Of a stretch of 48,111 nt of DNA, positions 39,907 through 48,012 are shown piece after piece. This DNA is from Clostridia bacterium (GTDB lineage: Bacteria; Bacillota; Clostridia; Christensenellales; Aristaeellaceae): positions 1 through 48,111 of the forward strand of contig JAFSKN010000030.1 of NCBI GenBank assembly GCA_017448975.1, given 5' to 3'. Every line of letters begins with the position of its first letter. Within the stretch, counting starts at the first letter, position 1. A program made the translations under genes and the position numbers. The notes under the pieces are model-generated. The model made no database searches and had not been told where the DNA came from. It saw only the letters and a list, made by a program, of their open reading frames with translations.

Positions 39907-40551
39907 ATGAAGGAATACGAATTGCTGAGAGCGGAAATGATGCAGTATTATTCAGAAATAAACAGCACCCAAAACATTTTGTATACATCTGTTGCGGCAA
40001 TTCTCGCTTTCAGCTTTAATATCAGCGCAGAAACGCCGACATCACCCGCCCCGCCGTTTTGTTTTCTGTTGTTTCTCCTTCCCTATATGGTAGTTGTTCC
40101 ATTATTTCTTGCGTGCGAAAGAAAACACAAAAATGTATGCAAACTTGGAACATATTTATGCGTATTTCTGGAAGGAAATGAGTTTAAGTGGGAAAGCAGG
40201 CATTATGTGTGCGATGACATCCCCAAAAACAGAAAGAGAGACTGGAAATCTTACTTCATGTACTATACCATCCTCTTTGTTTGTTCGTTTATATCGTTCC
40301 TGAAACTCATGGAAGATAGTCGTCTGACGTGGGAAATCAAAGTAATATGTACGTTGCTTATTATCGCCTTATTTGTTTTTTCTTATGTTTTTATGAAAAC
40401 AAACACATTTAATTATGTTGTTGAAAGGAATAAAATGATCAAGGAATGGAAAAGAATTAAAGAGTTGGAGCAAAGCAAAACGGAAAATATTTCTCCCGCT
40501 TCCCGCAATTGGCATTTTGATTCTTCCCTTAATAGGTATATCACTTATTGA
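39907..40551 (+). CDS. Four-helix membrane protein of unknown function
   Basis: The 214-residue protein has four hydrophobic segments in two pairs (about residues 25-42, 50-72, 119-137 and 147-167), an amphipathic N-terminus (LLRAEMMQYYSEINSTQNI) and a charged C-terminal helix. I recognise no enzyme motif; the layout recalls membrane effectors of small conflict systems but homology is not shown. The gene is AT-rich compared with its neighbours and lies just beyond the dapL relic, so it is probably acquired. The ATG at 39907 follows GGGGGTGGTGG. Confidence 0.65.
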   Translation: MKEYELLRAEMMQYYSEINSTQNILYTSVAAILAFSFNISAETPTSPAPPFCFLLFLLPYMVVVPLFLACERKHKNVCKLGTYLCVFLEGNEFKWESRHYVCDDIPKNRKRDWKSYFMYYTILFVCSFISFLKLMEDSRLTWEIKVICTLLIIALFVFSYVFMKTNTFNYVVERNKMIKEWKRIKELEQSKTENISPASRNWHFDSSLNRYITY

Positions 40552-40600
40552 TAAGAACAAAGTCATTTGACATTTGAAAAACACAAAGAGGTGATCTTAC

Positions 40601-41878
40601 ATGGTACGGGCAATCGTGGGCGCCAATTGGGGCGACGAAGGAAAAGGCAAAATCACCGATATGCTGGCGGAGAACAGCGATATCGTGATCCGGTTTCAGG
40701 GCGGGGCCAACGCGGGCCACACCATCATCAACAACTACGGCAAGTTCGCCCTGCATCTGCTGCCCTCCGGGGCGTGCCACAGCCACGTGCTGAATGTGAT
40801 CGGCCCCGGCGTGGCGCTGGATATCGAGGCGCTGCTTGCCGAGATCAAAACGCTGACGGATCGCGACGTGCCCGCGCCCCATCTGCTGATCTCCGATCGG
40901 GCCCAGGTGCTGATGGAATACCACGTGGCCTTCGACTGCTACGAGGAAGAACGGCTTGGCAAAGCCTCCTTCGGCAGCACCAAGAGCGGCATCGCGCCCT
41001 TCTACGGGGACAAGTACATGAAGATCGGCCTGCAGGTGTGCCAGATGCTGAACAAGGAAATCCTGCGCCAGCGGCTGACCAACGCGGCGAAGCTCAAAAA
41101 CGCCATGCTGGAAAGCCTGTACCATAAGCCCCTGCTGGACGTGGACCAGCTTACGGAAAAGTATTACGCCCTGGCCAAGCAGATCGAGCCCATGGTGGGC
41201 GACGTGGCCCAATACCTGCACAAGGCGGTCAAAGAGGGCAAACGCATCCTGCTGGAAGGCCAGCTGGGCACCCTGCGGGACCCGGACCACGGCATTTTCC
41301 CCTTCACCACCTCCTCCTCGCCCCTGGCAGGCTTCGGCACGGTGGGCGCGGGCCTGCCGGTGACCGCTTTTGAACAGGTGATCGCCGTGACGAAGGCCTA
41401 TTCCTCCTGCGTGGGCGCGGGCCCCTTCACCACCGAGCTGTTCGGCGACGAGGCGGAAGAACTGCGCAAGCGCGGCGGCGACGCGGGCGAATACGGCGCG
41501 AAAACGGGCCGTCCCCGGCGGGTGGGCTGGTTTGACGCGGTAGCTACCCGCTACGGCTGCATGGTGCAGGGGGCCACGGACTGCGTGATGACCAATTTGG
41601 ACGTGCTGGGCTACCTGGACGAAATCAAGGTGTGCGTGGCCTACGAGATCGACGGCAAACAGGTGCGGGATTTCCCCGTCACCCCCCTGCTGGACAAAGC
41701 CAAGCCCGTCTACGTCACGCTGCCCGGCTGGAAGCAGGATATCCGGGGCCTGACGAATTACGCGGACCTGCCCGAAAAATGCCGCCAGTACGTGGAATTC
41801 ATCGAAAAGGAAATCGAATGCCCCCTTACCATGCTGTCCAACGGCCCCAAGCGGGAAGAGATCATTTATCGGAAGTAA
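40601..41878 (+). CDS. purA: Adenylosuccinate synthetase
   Basis: The 425-residue enzyme joins IMP and aspartate with GTP, the first committed step to AMP. The N-terminal GTP-binding loop ANWGDEGKGKITD, FQGGANAGHTI, EGQLGTLRDPDHG and the C-terminal GPKREE region are characteristic. AGAGGTGAT precedes the ATG. A hairpin terminator follows immediately. Confidence 0.97.
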   Translation: MVRAIVGANWGDEGKGKITDMLAENSDIVIRFQGGANAGHTIINNYGKFALHLLPSGACHSHVLNVIGPGVALDIEALLAEIKTLTDRDVPAPHLLISDRAQVLMEYHVAFDCYEEERLGKASFGSTKSGIAPFYGDKYMKIGLQVCQMLNKEILRQRLTNAAKLKNAMLESLYHKPLLDVDQLTEKYYALAKQIEPMVGDVAQYLHKAVKEGKRILLEGQLGTLRDPDHGIFPFTTSSSPLAGFGTVGAGLPVTAFEQVIAVTKAYSSCVGAGPFTTELFGDEAEELRKRGGDAGEYGAKTGRPRRVGWFDAVATRYGCMVQGATDCVMTNLDVLGYLDEIKVCVAYEIDGKQVRDFPVTPLLDKAKPVYVTLPGWKQDIRGLTNYADLPEKCRQYVEFIEKEIECPLTMLSNGPKREEIIYRK

Positions 41879-41887
41879 AAACCACAA

Positions 41888-41944
41888 TACAGGGAAAAAA
41901 CATCGTTCAAGGGGCCTTCCCTCTTGACCGATGTTTTTCTGTAT
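41888..41944 (+). terminator. purA terminator overlapping the riboswitch promoter
   Basis: ATACAGGGAAAAAACATCG pairs with CGATGTTTTTCTGTAT (41929-41944) across a loop containing a small GGG/CCC hairpin. The 3' arm carries the T run and also overlaps the spacer of the next promoter. Confidence 0.75.
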
Positions 41945-41952
41945 AGTAAAAT
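41924..41952 (+). promoter_or_regulatory. Promoter of the glycine riboswitch / AGCS transcript
   Basis: TTGACC (41924-41929), 17 bases, TAAAAT (41947-41952). Confidence 0.85.
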
Positions 41953-41965
41953 ACATTCTGTCATG

Positions 41966-42142
41966 CGAAGCATGCAGGAAATATCCCAAAGGATAGCCGA
42001 AGGAGCAACACTCTCAGGCGCTGCCAAGGGCGGCGGGACTGTATGCGGATGGCACTCTGGAGAAGCCCGGAGAAAGACCGGGGGCCGAAGGTGCAAAGCC
42101 GCGAAAGCGGCTAATCTCTCAGGCAAAAGGACAGAGGCGGCG
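41966..42142 (+). promoter_or_regulatory. Tandem glycine riboswitch
   Basis: Two glycine aptamers lie in series. Aptamer 1 includes GCCGAAGGAGCAA and CTCTCAGGC (about 41995-42020). Aptamer 2 includes CACTCTGGAGAAGC, GCCGAAGGTGCAA and CTCTCAGGCAAAAGGACAGAG (about 42053-42137). These are the invariant blocks of the gcvT-type riboswitch. An intrinsic terminator follows, so control is probably transcriptional. The regulated gene is an AGCS amino-acid symporter, a known target class; whether glycine turns it on or off cannot be decided from sequence alone. Confidence 0.95.
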
Positions 42143-42186
42143 ATTTTTTCCTTTGGATCGGAATCGTTTTGCCGTGCCGGTTTGAG

Positions 42187-42218
42187 AGAGTTTCGCTTCG
42201 GCGGACTCTTGTTTTTTT
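42187..42218 (+). terminator. Expression-platform terminator of the glycine riboswitch
   Basis: AGAGT-TT-CGC pairs with GCG-G-ACTCT and is followed by TTGTTTTTTT, 27 bases before the symporter start. It lies where a ligand-controlled terminator is expected. Confidence 0.8.
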
Positions 42219-42245
42219 ATCTTCTTTGAGAAAGGATCGTGCATC

Positions 42246-43748
42246 ATGGACAGCATCACCCAGAACATCGCTTCCATCAACGACGCCGTCAACGGCATCG
42301 TATGGGGCGTGCCCGCCCTGGTCCTGCTCATCGGCACCGGCGTGTTGATGACCGTATTGACGAAATTCTTCCAGTTCCGGCGTTTCGGCCACATGTGGAA
42401 AAACACCATCGGCGGCCTGTTCAGCAACAAAAGCATCACCCAAAGCAAGGACAAACATTCCATTTCCCAGTTCCAGTCCCTGTGCACCGCCCTGTCCGCC
42501 ACCATCGGCACGGGCAACATCGCGGGCGTGGCCTACGCCATCACCATGGGCGGCCCCGGCGCGGTGTTCTGGATGTGGATCGCCGCCATCGTGGGCATGA
42601 TGACCAACTATTCCGAAAACGTGCTGGGCATCTTCTTCCGCCGCCGGAATGAAAAGGGCGAATGGAGCGGCGGCGCCATGTACTACTTGAAAGACGGCGT
42701 GGGCAAGATGAAGTATGGCAAAGTGATCGGCACCGTGCTGGCCACGCTGTTCTCCTTCTTCGCCGTGATCGCCTCCTTCGGTATCGGCAACATGGGCCAG
42801 GTGGTTTCCATCACCGAGAGCATCAACACCCTGATCCCCGTGGAGCCCACCACCGTGAACCTGTTCACCGCTCTGGTGATCATCGTGCTGGCTTCCCTGG
42901 TGATCTTAGGCGGCCTCAAGCGCATCGCCACCACCAATGAGCGCATCGTGCCCTTTATGGCCGTGTTCTTCGTTATCGGCTCCCTGATCATCATCATCCT
43001 GAACATCGCCAAGGTGCCCGCCGCTTTCGCTTCCATCTTCGCGGGCGCGTTCAATTTCAAGTCCGCAGCCGGCGGCGTGGGCGGCGCCATCATCGCCCAG
43101 GCCATGACCTGGGGCTTCAAGCGCGGCGTGTTCTCCAACGAAGCGGGCTTAGGCTCCTCCGTGATGGTGCACTCCGCCTCCAACGTGAAGGAGCCGGTGG
43201 TGCAGGGCCTGTGGGGCATCTTTGAAGTGTTCGCCGATACCATCATCGTGTGCACCTGCACCGCCCTGGTGATCCTCACCTCCGGCGTGGTGGACATGGA
43301 AACCGGCGCGTCCCTCTCCGGCGCGTCCAAGCTGGGCCTGGCCACCGAAGCCTTCACCAAGACCTTCGGCACCTTCGGCGGCGTGTTCCTGTCCGTGGCC
43401 GTGTGCCTGTTCGCCTTCACCACCATCCTCGGCTGGAGCTACTACGGCACCAAGGCCTGGGAATACCTCTTCGGCACCAAATCCACCTTAGCCTATAAGA
43501 TCGCCTTTATCGCCATGGTGGCGGTGGGCGCCATCATCGACGTGTCCCTGGCCATCGACCTCTCCGATACCTTCAACGGCCTCATGGCCATCCCCAACCT
43601 CATCGGCGTGGTGTGCTTAAGCGGCCTGGTGGTCAAGATCACCAAAAACTACTCCGCCCGCAAGATCACCAAAAAACAGCCCGATCTGGAACCCATGTAT
43701 TCCGCTTTCCCCGAAATTCAGGCGGAACAGGAAGCCAGGGAAGACTGA
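42246..43748 (+). CDS. AGCS-family sodium:alanine/glycine symporter
   Basis: The 500-residue membrane protein has about ten to eleven helices and AGCS hallmarks: TKFFQFRRFGHMWKNT, ALSATIGTGNIAGVAYAITMGGPGAVFWMW, FSNEAGLGSS and VCLFAFTTILGWSYYGTKAWEYLFG. It imports glycine or alanine with sodium. The glycine riboswitch just upstream supports glycine as a physiological substrate. AAAGGA lies 9 bases before the ATG and a terminator follows. Confidence 0.95.
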   Translation: MDSITQNIASINDAVNGIVWGVPALVLLIGTGVLMTVLTKFFQFRRFGHMWKNTIGGLFSNKSITQSKDKHSISQFQSLCTALSATIGTGNIAGVAYAITMGGPGAVFWMWIAAIVGMMTNYSENVLGIFFRRRNEKGEWSGGAMYYLKDGVGKMKYGKVIGTVLATLFSFFAVIASFGIGNMGQVVSITESINTLIPVEPTTVNLFTALVIIVLASLVILGGLKRIATTNERIVPFMAVFFVIGSLIIIILNIAKVPAAFASIFAGAFNFKSAAGGVGGAIIAQAMTWGFKRGVFSNEAGLGSSVMVHSASNVKEPVVQGLWGIFEVFADTIIVCTCTALVILTSGVVDMETGASLSGASKLGLATEAFTKTFGTFGGVFLSVAVCLFAFTTILGWSYYGTKAWEYLFGTKSTLAYKIAFIAMVAVGAIIDVSLAIDLSDTFNGLMAIPNLIGVVCLSGLVVKITKNYSARKITKKQPDLEPMYSAFPEIQAEQEARED

Positions 43749-43761
43749 AACAAGCATATAT

Positions 43762-43794
43762 AAAAGGGCTGTCGCGGTTGCGGCAGTCCTTTTT
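43762..43794 (+). terminator. Terminator of the AGCS gene
   Basis: AAAAGGGCTG pairs with CAGTCCTTTT (one mismatch) and ends in a T run. Bases 43795-43943 show no convincing gene. Confidence 0.85.
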
Positions 43795-43943
43795 ATGACG
43801 GAAAGAAATCGAAAGGTGGAACGTGAAAATGTTTATAGCCGTGTCAGGTGTGGCTAATGTAAACGGCACGGCATCTTAGACTAACGATTGCAAGATACGA
43901 TCCTTCTTTCAATTGGTTTTGAGGAAACGCTGGCCTTGGAAGC

Positions 43944-45335
43944 TTATGAATCGTGCGTTTGCGTATCTTGCTGAGGCTCGGATGATTCATGACCTGCCAA
44001 ATGAACCGGAGCCGCTTCCCAGCTTATCGTCGCCTTGTTATGGTATGGCGAAAGGTTCCAATTGTTTATCAGCCGGTCGATGACGACATGGACGCCCATT
44101 TCGTGTGTTTCCGGCAGCAAAAGGAAGATTTGGGTGTTGCTGACCTCCACCATGACGTCACTGTTCCTCAGCGATTTTTGTATCAGCTGCCTGAATTCCG
44201 TTGTGATCATGATGTGCTGTTCGCTGTCGATCATACGATCGCAAGGCGTAACGGTGAACAAAACCCGATAGGCAGCGCCTTGATATCGCTCCATATAGCG
44301 CATCATATACCGGTAGGTGTTGATGAAGGCTTCTCTGCCCATCCACATGGCGTTTGGGGATATGCTTCTCTCTTCGAGAATCCTGGTGACGGTTTCAAGA
44401 TTCAGCTTATCGGAAGGATCAAGCGTATCGATCTGCGGGCTGCCGCTCAGGGCGCATCCGCCTTTTCCGGTCTGTTTCACGGTACCCAGCGCCTGATCCG
44501 CCAAATGAAACAGCTTTCGATAGGACCGCCCGTGAACGGGTACCGCTGCAGCGCCGATGGAGACGCCGGTGGGAAATTTCAGGCCGTCCTCAAAAAGCTG
44601 ATTCATTATTTCGAGGTAATCCCGGTTGATTCGCTCGGTAAAATGCCGCAGTTCGTTCTCTGTCCGCATATTTTTCGCGAACAGCAAAAATTCGTCTCCG
44701 CCGATTCGGCCGCATATGTCTTCGCTGCGCATATTGTTTTTCAACAGGTCGGAGAACATGACGATGACCCGATCGCCTATATCGTGTCCGTATAGATCGT
44801 TGAAGAGCTTGAAAGAATCAAGATCCAAAACGCACAGAAATCCCGTCTCCACCTGGCAAATTGCTTCCATGCGGTCTTCGACGGTATCCTTGTTCAGAAA
44901 ACCTGTCATCCGGTCGATCATGGCGTTTCTTTCAAGCTGCACCAGCTTTTTCTGCGTTAGGAGGGCGTTTTGAACTCTGCGTGTCAATATGTCAGGATTG
45001 ATGGGCTTGTGGATATAATCGATAGCCCCCAGCCGCAATCCGTCGGTCTCTGACGCCTGCTTTTCATCGGTCGATAAGAAAATGACGGGGATATTGGCTC
45101 TGCCGTCTTTCAGATGGCGCACGGCCTTCAGGATTTCAAAGCCATCCATATCCCGCACGAAAATATTGATCAAAAGCAGATCGGGAACAGAAGCGCTCTG
45201 CTGGAGATAATCCAGCAATTCCCGACCCGTTTTCAGTAAAGTGGTATTTATGCCGATATTCTTCAGCGCGCTTTCGGCTATTTGTAAATCTGTTGCATTA
45301 TCATCGACAATGATAATCCAGTCCGCCACAATCAT
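43944..45335 (-). CDS. Receiver-like / GGDEF diguanylate cyclase with degenerate second GGDEF
   Basis: The roughly 463-residue protein has an N-terminal receiver domain (about 1-120), a GGDEF domain (about 145-310; RIGGDEFLLF, with an RSED inhibitory site five residues before it) and a C-terminal 130-residue part that looks like a second, inactive GGDEF (SNTQIFLLLPE in place of the signature). In the receiver the phosphoacceptor position reads LLLINIFVRDMDG: Asn replaces the usual Asp, while the acidic pocket (VDDN) and Lys (HKPI) remain. It should make cyclic di-GMP, but control by phosphorylation is doubtful. The ATG at 45335 abuts AGGAGG; the GTG at 45329 has better spacing. Confidence 0.88.
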   Translation of the reverse strand: MIVADWIIIVDDNATDLQIAESALKNIGINTTLLKTGRELLDYLQQSASVPDLLLINIFVRDMDGFEILKAVRHLKDGRANIPVIFLSTDEKQASETDGLRLGAIDYIHKPINPDILTRRVQNALLTQKKLVQLERNAMIDRMTGFLNKDTVEDRMEAICQVETGFLCVLDLDSFKLFNDLYGHDIGDRVIVMFSDLLKNNMRSEDICGRIGGDEFLLFAKNMRTENELRHFTERINRDYLEIMNQLFEDGLKFPTGVSIGAAAVPVHGRSYRKLFHLADQALGTVKQTGKGGCALSGSPQIDTLDPSDKLNLETVTRILEERSISPNAMWMGREAFINTYRYMMRYMERYQGAAYRVLFTVTPCDRMIDSEQHIMITTEFRQLIQKSLRNSDVMVEVSNTQIFLLLPETHEMGVHVVIDRLINNWNLSPYHNKATISWEAAPVHLAGHESSEPQQDTQTHDS

Positions 45336-45506
45336 CCTCCTCCCGTACAAGATTGCTTTCTCCGCTCACTTTGTACAAGAAATGGCAGCAGTCTCCGGCT
45401 TATGAAAACCTCTTTGGACATACTGCTCCTTTTGCATTATAATGAAAACCTGACAAACGCATCAAGGGGATGTGGCGGAATGCCACATAAAAAAAGACCA
45501 TAGTTC

Positions 45507-45535
45507 TTGCGATTTTGCCTGATAGTGGGTATGAT
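45507..45535 (+). promoter_or_regulatory. Promoter of the XRE-receiver / kinase operon
   Basis: TTGCGA (45507-45512), 17 bases, TATGAT (45530-45535). A second candidate, TTGGAC-18-TATAAT, lies at 45414-45443, followed by a hairpin ATGTGGC-5-GCCACAT (45469-45487). Confidence 0.65.
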
Positions 45536-45568
45536 GTTTACAAAATATATCGTTGGGAGTCTTGGTTC

Positions 45569-46165
45569 ATGATTTTACCTTTTTCAGAAGCACTGCGCCG
45601 ATTGCGGATAGAGAAGGGCTATTCACAGCAGCGGCTTGCCGACGCACTGCACGTTGATCGATCCACCGTTACGAAATGGGAGACGGGCGACCGCGTACCC
45701 GACGCGGTCATGATCTCCCTGCTCTCCGACTGTTTAGGCGTGAATGTCGCCGAGCTCCTGCACGCTTCGGAGAAGTCTGCCGCCCAGCCTGCCGTCATGA
45801 TGGTAGACGACGAGAGCATCATTTTGCGGGGCAGCGTCCCCATCCTGGAGAAAGCCATTCCTGACGCGGAAATCGCCGCTTTTACGATACCGGCCGAAGC
45901 CGTGGCATACGCGAAGGCTCATCCCGTTTCGCTGGCGTTCCTGGATATCAAGATGGGGCGGGTCAGCGGTTTGAACGTCTGCCGGGAGCTTTTGGCAGTC
46001 AATCCCCTTACCAACGTGGTCTATCTCACGGCGTACCGGGAGTATTCCTTTGACGCCTGGGCTACCGGCGCCTGCGGCTATCTGCTCAAGCCCATCACTG
46101 TGGATGCGGTGCAAAAAATCCTGGCGGAGCTGCGATATCCGATCACAAGAGGTGGCGGCGTATGA
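45569..46165 (+). CDS. XRE-HTH / receiver fusion response regulator
   Basis: The 198-residue protein has an XRE HTH at the N-terminus (LRRLRIEKGYSQQRLADALHVDRSTVTKWETGDRVPDAVMISLLSDCLG) and a receiver domain at the C-terminus (about 75-195) with all key residues: VDDE, Asp in LAFLDIKMG, Thr in VYLTAY and Lys in LLKPI. This order is the reverse of normal response regulators, and no LytTR output is present although the partner kinase is LytS-type. I start at the ATG at 45569, with GGGAG 10 bases upstream. It overlaps the kinase gene (ATGA). Confidence 0.88.
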   Translation: MILPFSEALRRLRIEKGYSQQRLADALHVDRSTVTKWETGDRVPDAVMISLLSDCLGVNVAELLHASEKSAAQPAVMMVDDESIILRGSVPILEKAIPDAEIAAFTIPAEAVAYAKAHPVSLAFLDIKMGRVSGLNVCRELLAVNPLTNVVYLTAYREYSFDAWATGACGYLLKPITVDAVQKILAELRYPITRGGGV

Positions 46166-47427
46166 TGATGAGCGGTATAACGCTTGCCAATTTTGCCATT
46201 GCGGTCAGCACGTTTATCATCTCCGTGCTGGGCCTGATTCTGGTGATTTTTCTGCGCAAGACAATTCGGGAGAACCGCATCTCCTTTCTGGCCTTTTTCC
46301 TTCTGCTGGTAGGATATACATCTTCGGCTGTGATCAACGAGCTTGCCGATACGGCGGTCATTTCACAGATCTCACTGTTTTCAAATTCCCTGTTCTCGTC
46401 CCTGCTGATCCCGGCCATCACAATATATCTGCTTCGCTGCGCCGGGAAGGACTGGCGGCACAGCCCGCTGTTCGCGGCGGTTGCCAGCCTGTGGGCAGTG
46501 TACTTTGCGCTGCTGGCCGTCACGCAGTTTACCACCTGGATATACTATTTCACTCCGGACAACGTCTATCACCGCGGAGCGTGGTATCCGCTGCTCCTGA
46601 TCCCGCCCGCTCTGCTGATGGTGGTGAATCTGATTGGCCTGTGGCGCTTCCGCGCCGCGCTTACGCACCGGCAGCGGGTCGCTTTTCTCATTTACTTTGT
46701 GGTGCCGCTGGTCTGTATGCTGATACAGATGTTTTTCTTCGGCCTGCTGCTGATCGTATTCGGCACAGCGTTGGCTGTGCTCTTCATGTTCGTCTTTTTC
46801 CTGTACGATCAGGTGGAGCGTTCGATTCGGCAGGCTGAGGAAAACGCCAGGCAGCGCGCCAGCATCAATGTGCTCCAGATGCGCCCGCATTTTATCTGCA
46901 ACACCATGATGAGCATCTACTACCTGATCGCGCTGGACGCCGAAAAGGCGCGGCAGGTCACCCTGGATTTCACCACGTATCTTCGGGACAACTTTACCGC
47001 CATCGCCAAGGAGGATACGATCCCCTTCGCGGAGGAACTGGAACACACGCGGGCATATCTCGCGGTGGAAAAGGTGCGGCACGAGGATAAGCTGTATATA
47101 GAATTGGATGCGCCCTGCACATCGTTCCGCGTTCCCCCGCTGACCCTGCAGCCTATCGTGGAAAACGCCATTGTGCATGGTGTCAGCCCTGACCTGGAGC
47201 CGCTTTATCTCTCCATATTGACCCGGGAGACAAAAACAGGCAGCGAGATCATCGTGGAGGATACCGGCCCCGGCTTTGCGCCAATCGATGACCACGAGCC
47301 GCATATTGCGCTGGCGAATATCCGGGAACGCCTGAAAATGATGTGCGGCGGCACCCTGGAGATCACATCGCGTGAAACGGGCGGGACCAGAGTTACGATT
47401 CGGGTGCCGCTCAAGAATGCGAAATAA
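46162..47427 (+). CDS. LytS/YehU-type sensor histidine kinase
   Basis: The 421-residue protein has about seven N-terminal membrane helices (to about residue 215), a short coiled coil, the His_kinase block LQMRPHFICNTMMSIYYL with the phospho-accepting His, and an HATPase domain with N box ENAIVHGV, DTGPGF and LANIRERL. The canonical NPHFLFN is altered to RPHFICN. It starts inside the stop of the XRE-receiver gene, so the two form a two-component pair. The membrane part is not a recognised sensor; the ligand is unknown. Confidence 0.9.
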   Translation: MMMSGITLANFAIAVSTFIISVLGLILVIFLRKTIRENRISFLAFFLLLVGYTSSAVINELADTAVISQISLFSNSLFSSLLIPAITIYLLRCAGKDWRHSPLFAAVASLWAVYFALLAVTQFTTWIYYFTPDNVYHRGAWYPLLLIPPALLMVVNLIGLWRFRAALTHRQRVAFLIYFVVPLVCMLIQMFFFGLLLIVFGTALAVLFMFVFFLYDQVERSIRQAEENARQRASINVLQMRPHFICNTMMSIYYLIALDAEKARQVTLDFTTYLRDNFTAIAKEDTIPFAEELEHTRAYLAVEKVRHEDKLYIELDAPCTSFRVPPLTLQPIVENAIVHGVSPDLEPLYLSILTRETKTGSEIIVEDTGPGFAPIDDHEPHIALANIRERLKMMCGGTLEITSRETGGTRVTIRVPLKNAK

Positions 47428-47536
47428 CCCCTTGAACCAACTGAACCAAAAACAATTGACGGCAAGTTGTTTTAGGTTCCGCCGATAGAAGCGCGGTCAG
47501 CTCAAATCTTCACTTTTCCCCTTCAGCAGAACACGC

Positions 47537-47941
47537 TTAGCTTTTCGCCAAGATTCCCGCCCTTTGCATGGCTTCCATCAAGCTCTTCGCGCACTTTTCA
47601 TAGGCCCTGTCGTCGCCCCCGTAGGGGTCGGGGATGGGGGGCCAGAGCACGCTGATCTTGCGGGAATACGCGGGAAATATCATGTTCAGGACGGCTTCGT
47701 GGGCTTCGGTCATCACCCATACTTCCTCCGCGTCCCGCATCATGGTTTCATCCAGCATGCGCGCCTTATGGCCGGTGAGATCGGCCCCGTACAGCCTTGC
47801 GGCGCGGATGGCCCGGGGCGACGCGGGGGCGCCGGGATTGGCGTGCAGCCCGGCGGATTGGGCGTCCACCCCGGCGGCCCGGGCCATGGCGCAGGCCATG
47901 GGGCTGCGGCAGGTGTTGCCCGTACAGACAAATAAGATCAT
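47537..47941 (-). CDS. Low-molecular-weight protein tyrosine/arginine phosphatase
   Basis: The 134-residue protein has the LMW-PTP active loop CTGNTCRS (Cys6 to Ser13) and the general-acid Asp in IPDPYGGD. The Thr in CTGNTCRSPMA is a mark of the YwlE-type arginine phosphatases in Firmicutes, so arginine dephosphorylation is plausible. The ribosome binding site is weak (GAGG, 14 bases away). A structured repeat of the same family as 6916-7121 lies 72 bases upstream of its start. The gap 47428-47536 holds nothing evident. Confidence 0.92.
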   Translation of the reverse strand: MILFVCTGNTCRSPMACAMARAAGVDAQSAGLHANPGAPASPRAIRAARLYGADLTGHKARMLDETMMRDAEEVWVMTEAHEAVLNMIFPAYSRKISVLWPPIPDPYGGDDRAYEKCAKSLMEAMQRAGILAKS

Positions 47942-48012
47942 AGCGTTGCACCATTCCTCATTTACAAATCGGGATTTGTGGAGGAGACGTTGGGGGCTCT
48001 CCGCCCCCAGTT

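Noticed and set aside
43830-43880. A 16-codon open frame after the AGCS terminator
   Set aside because: Too short, with no conserved pattern and only a poor ribosome binding site.
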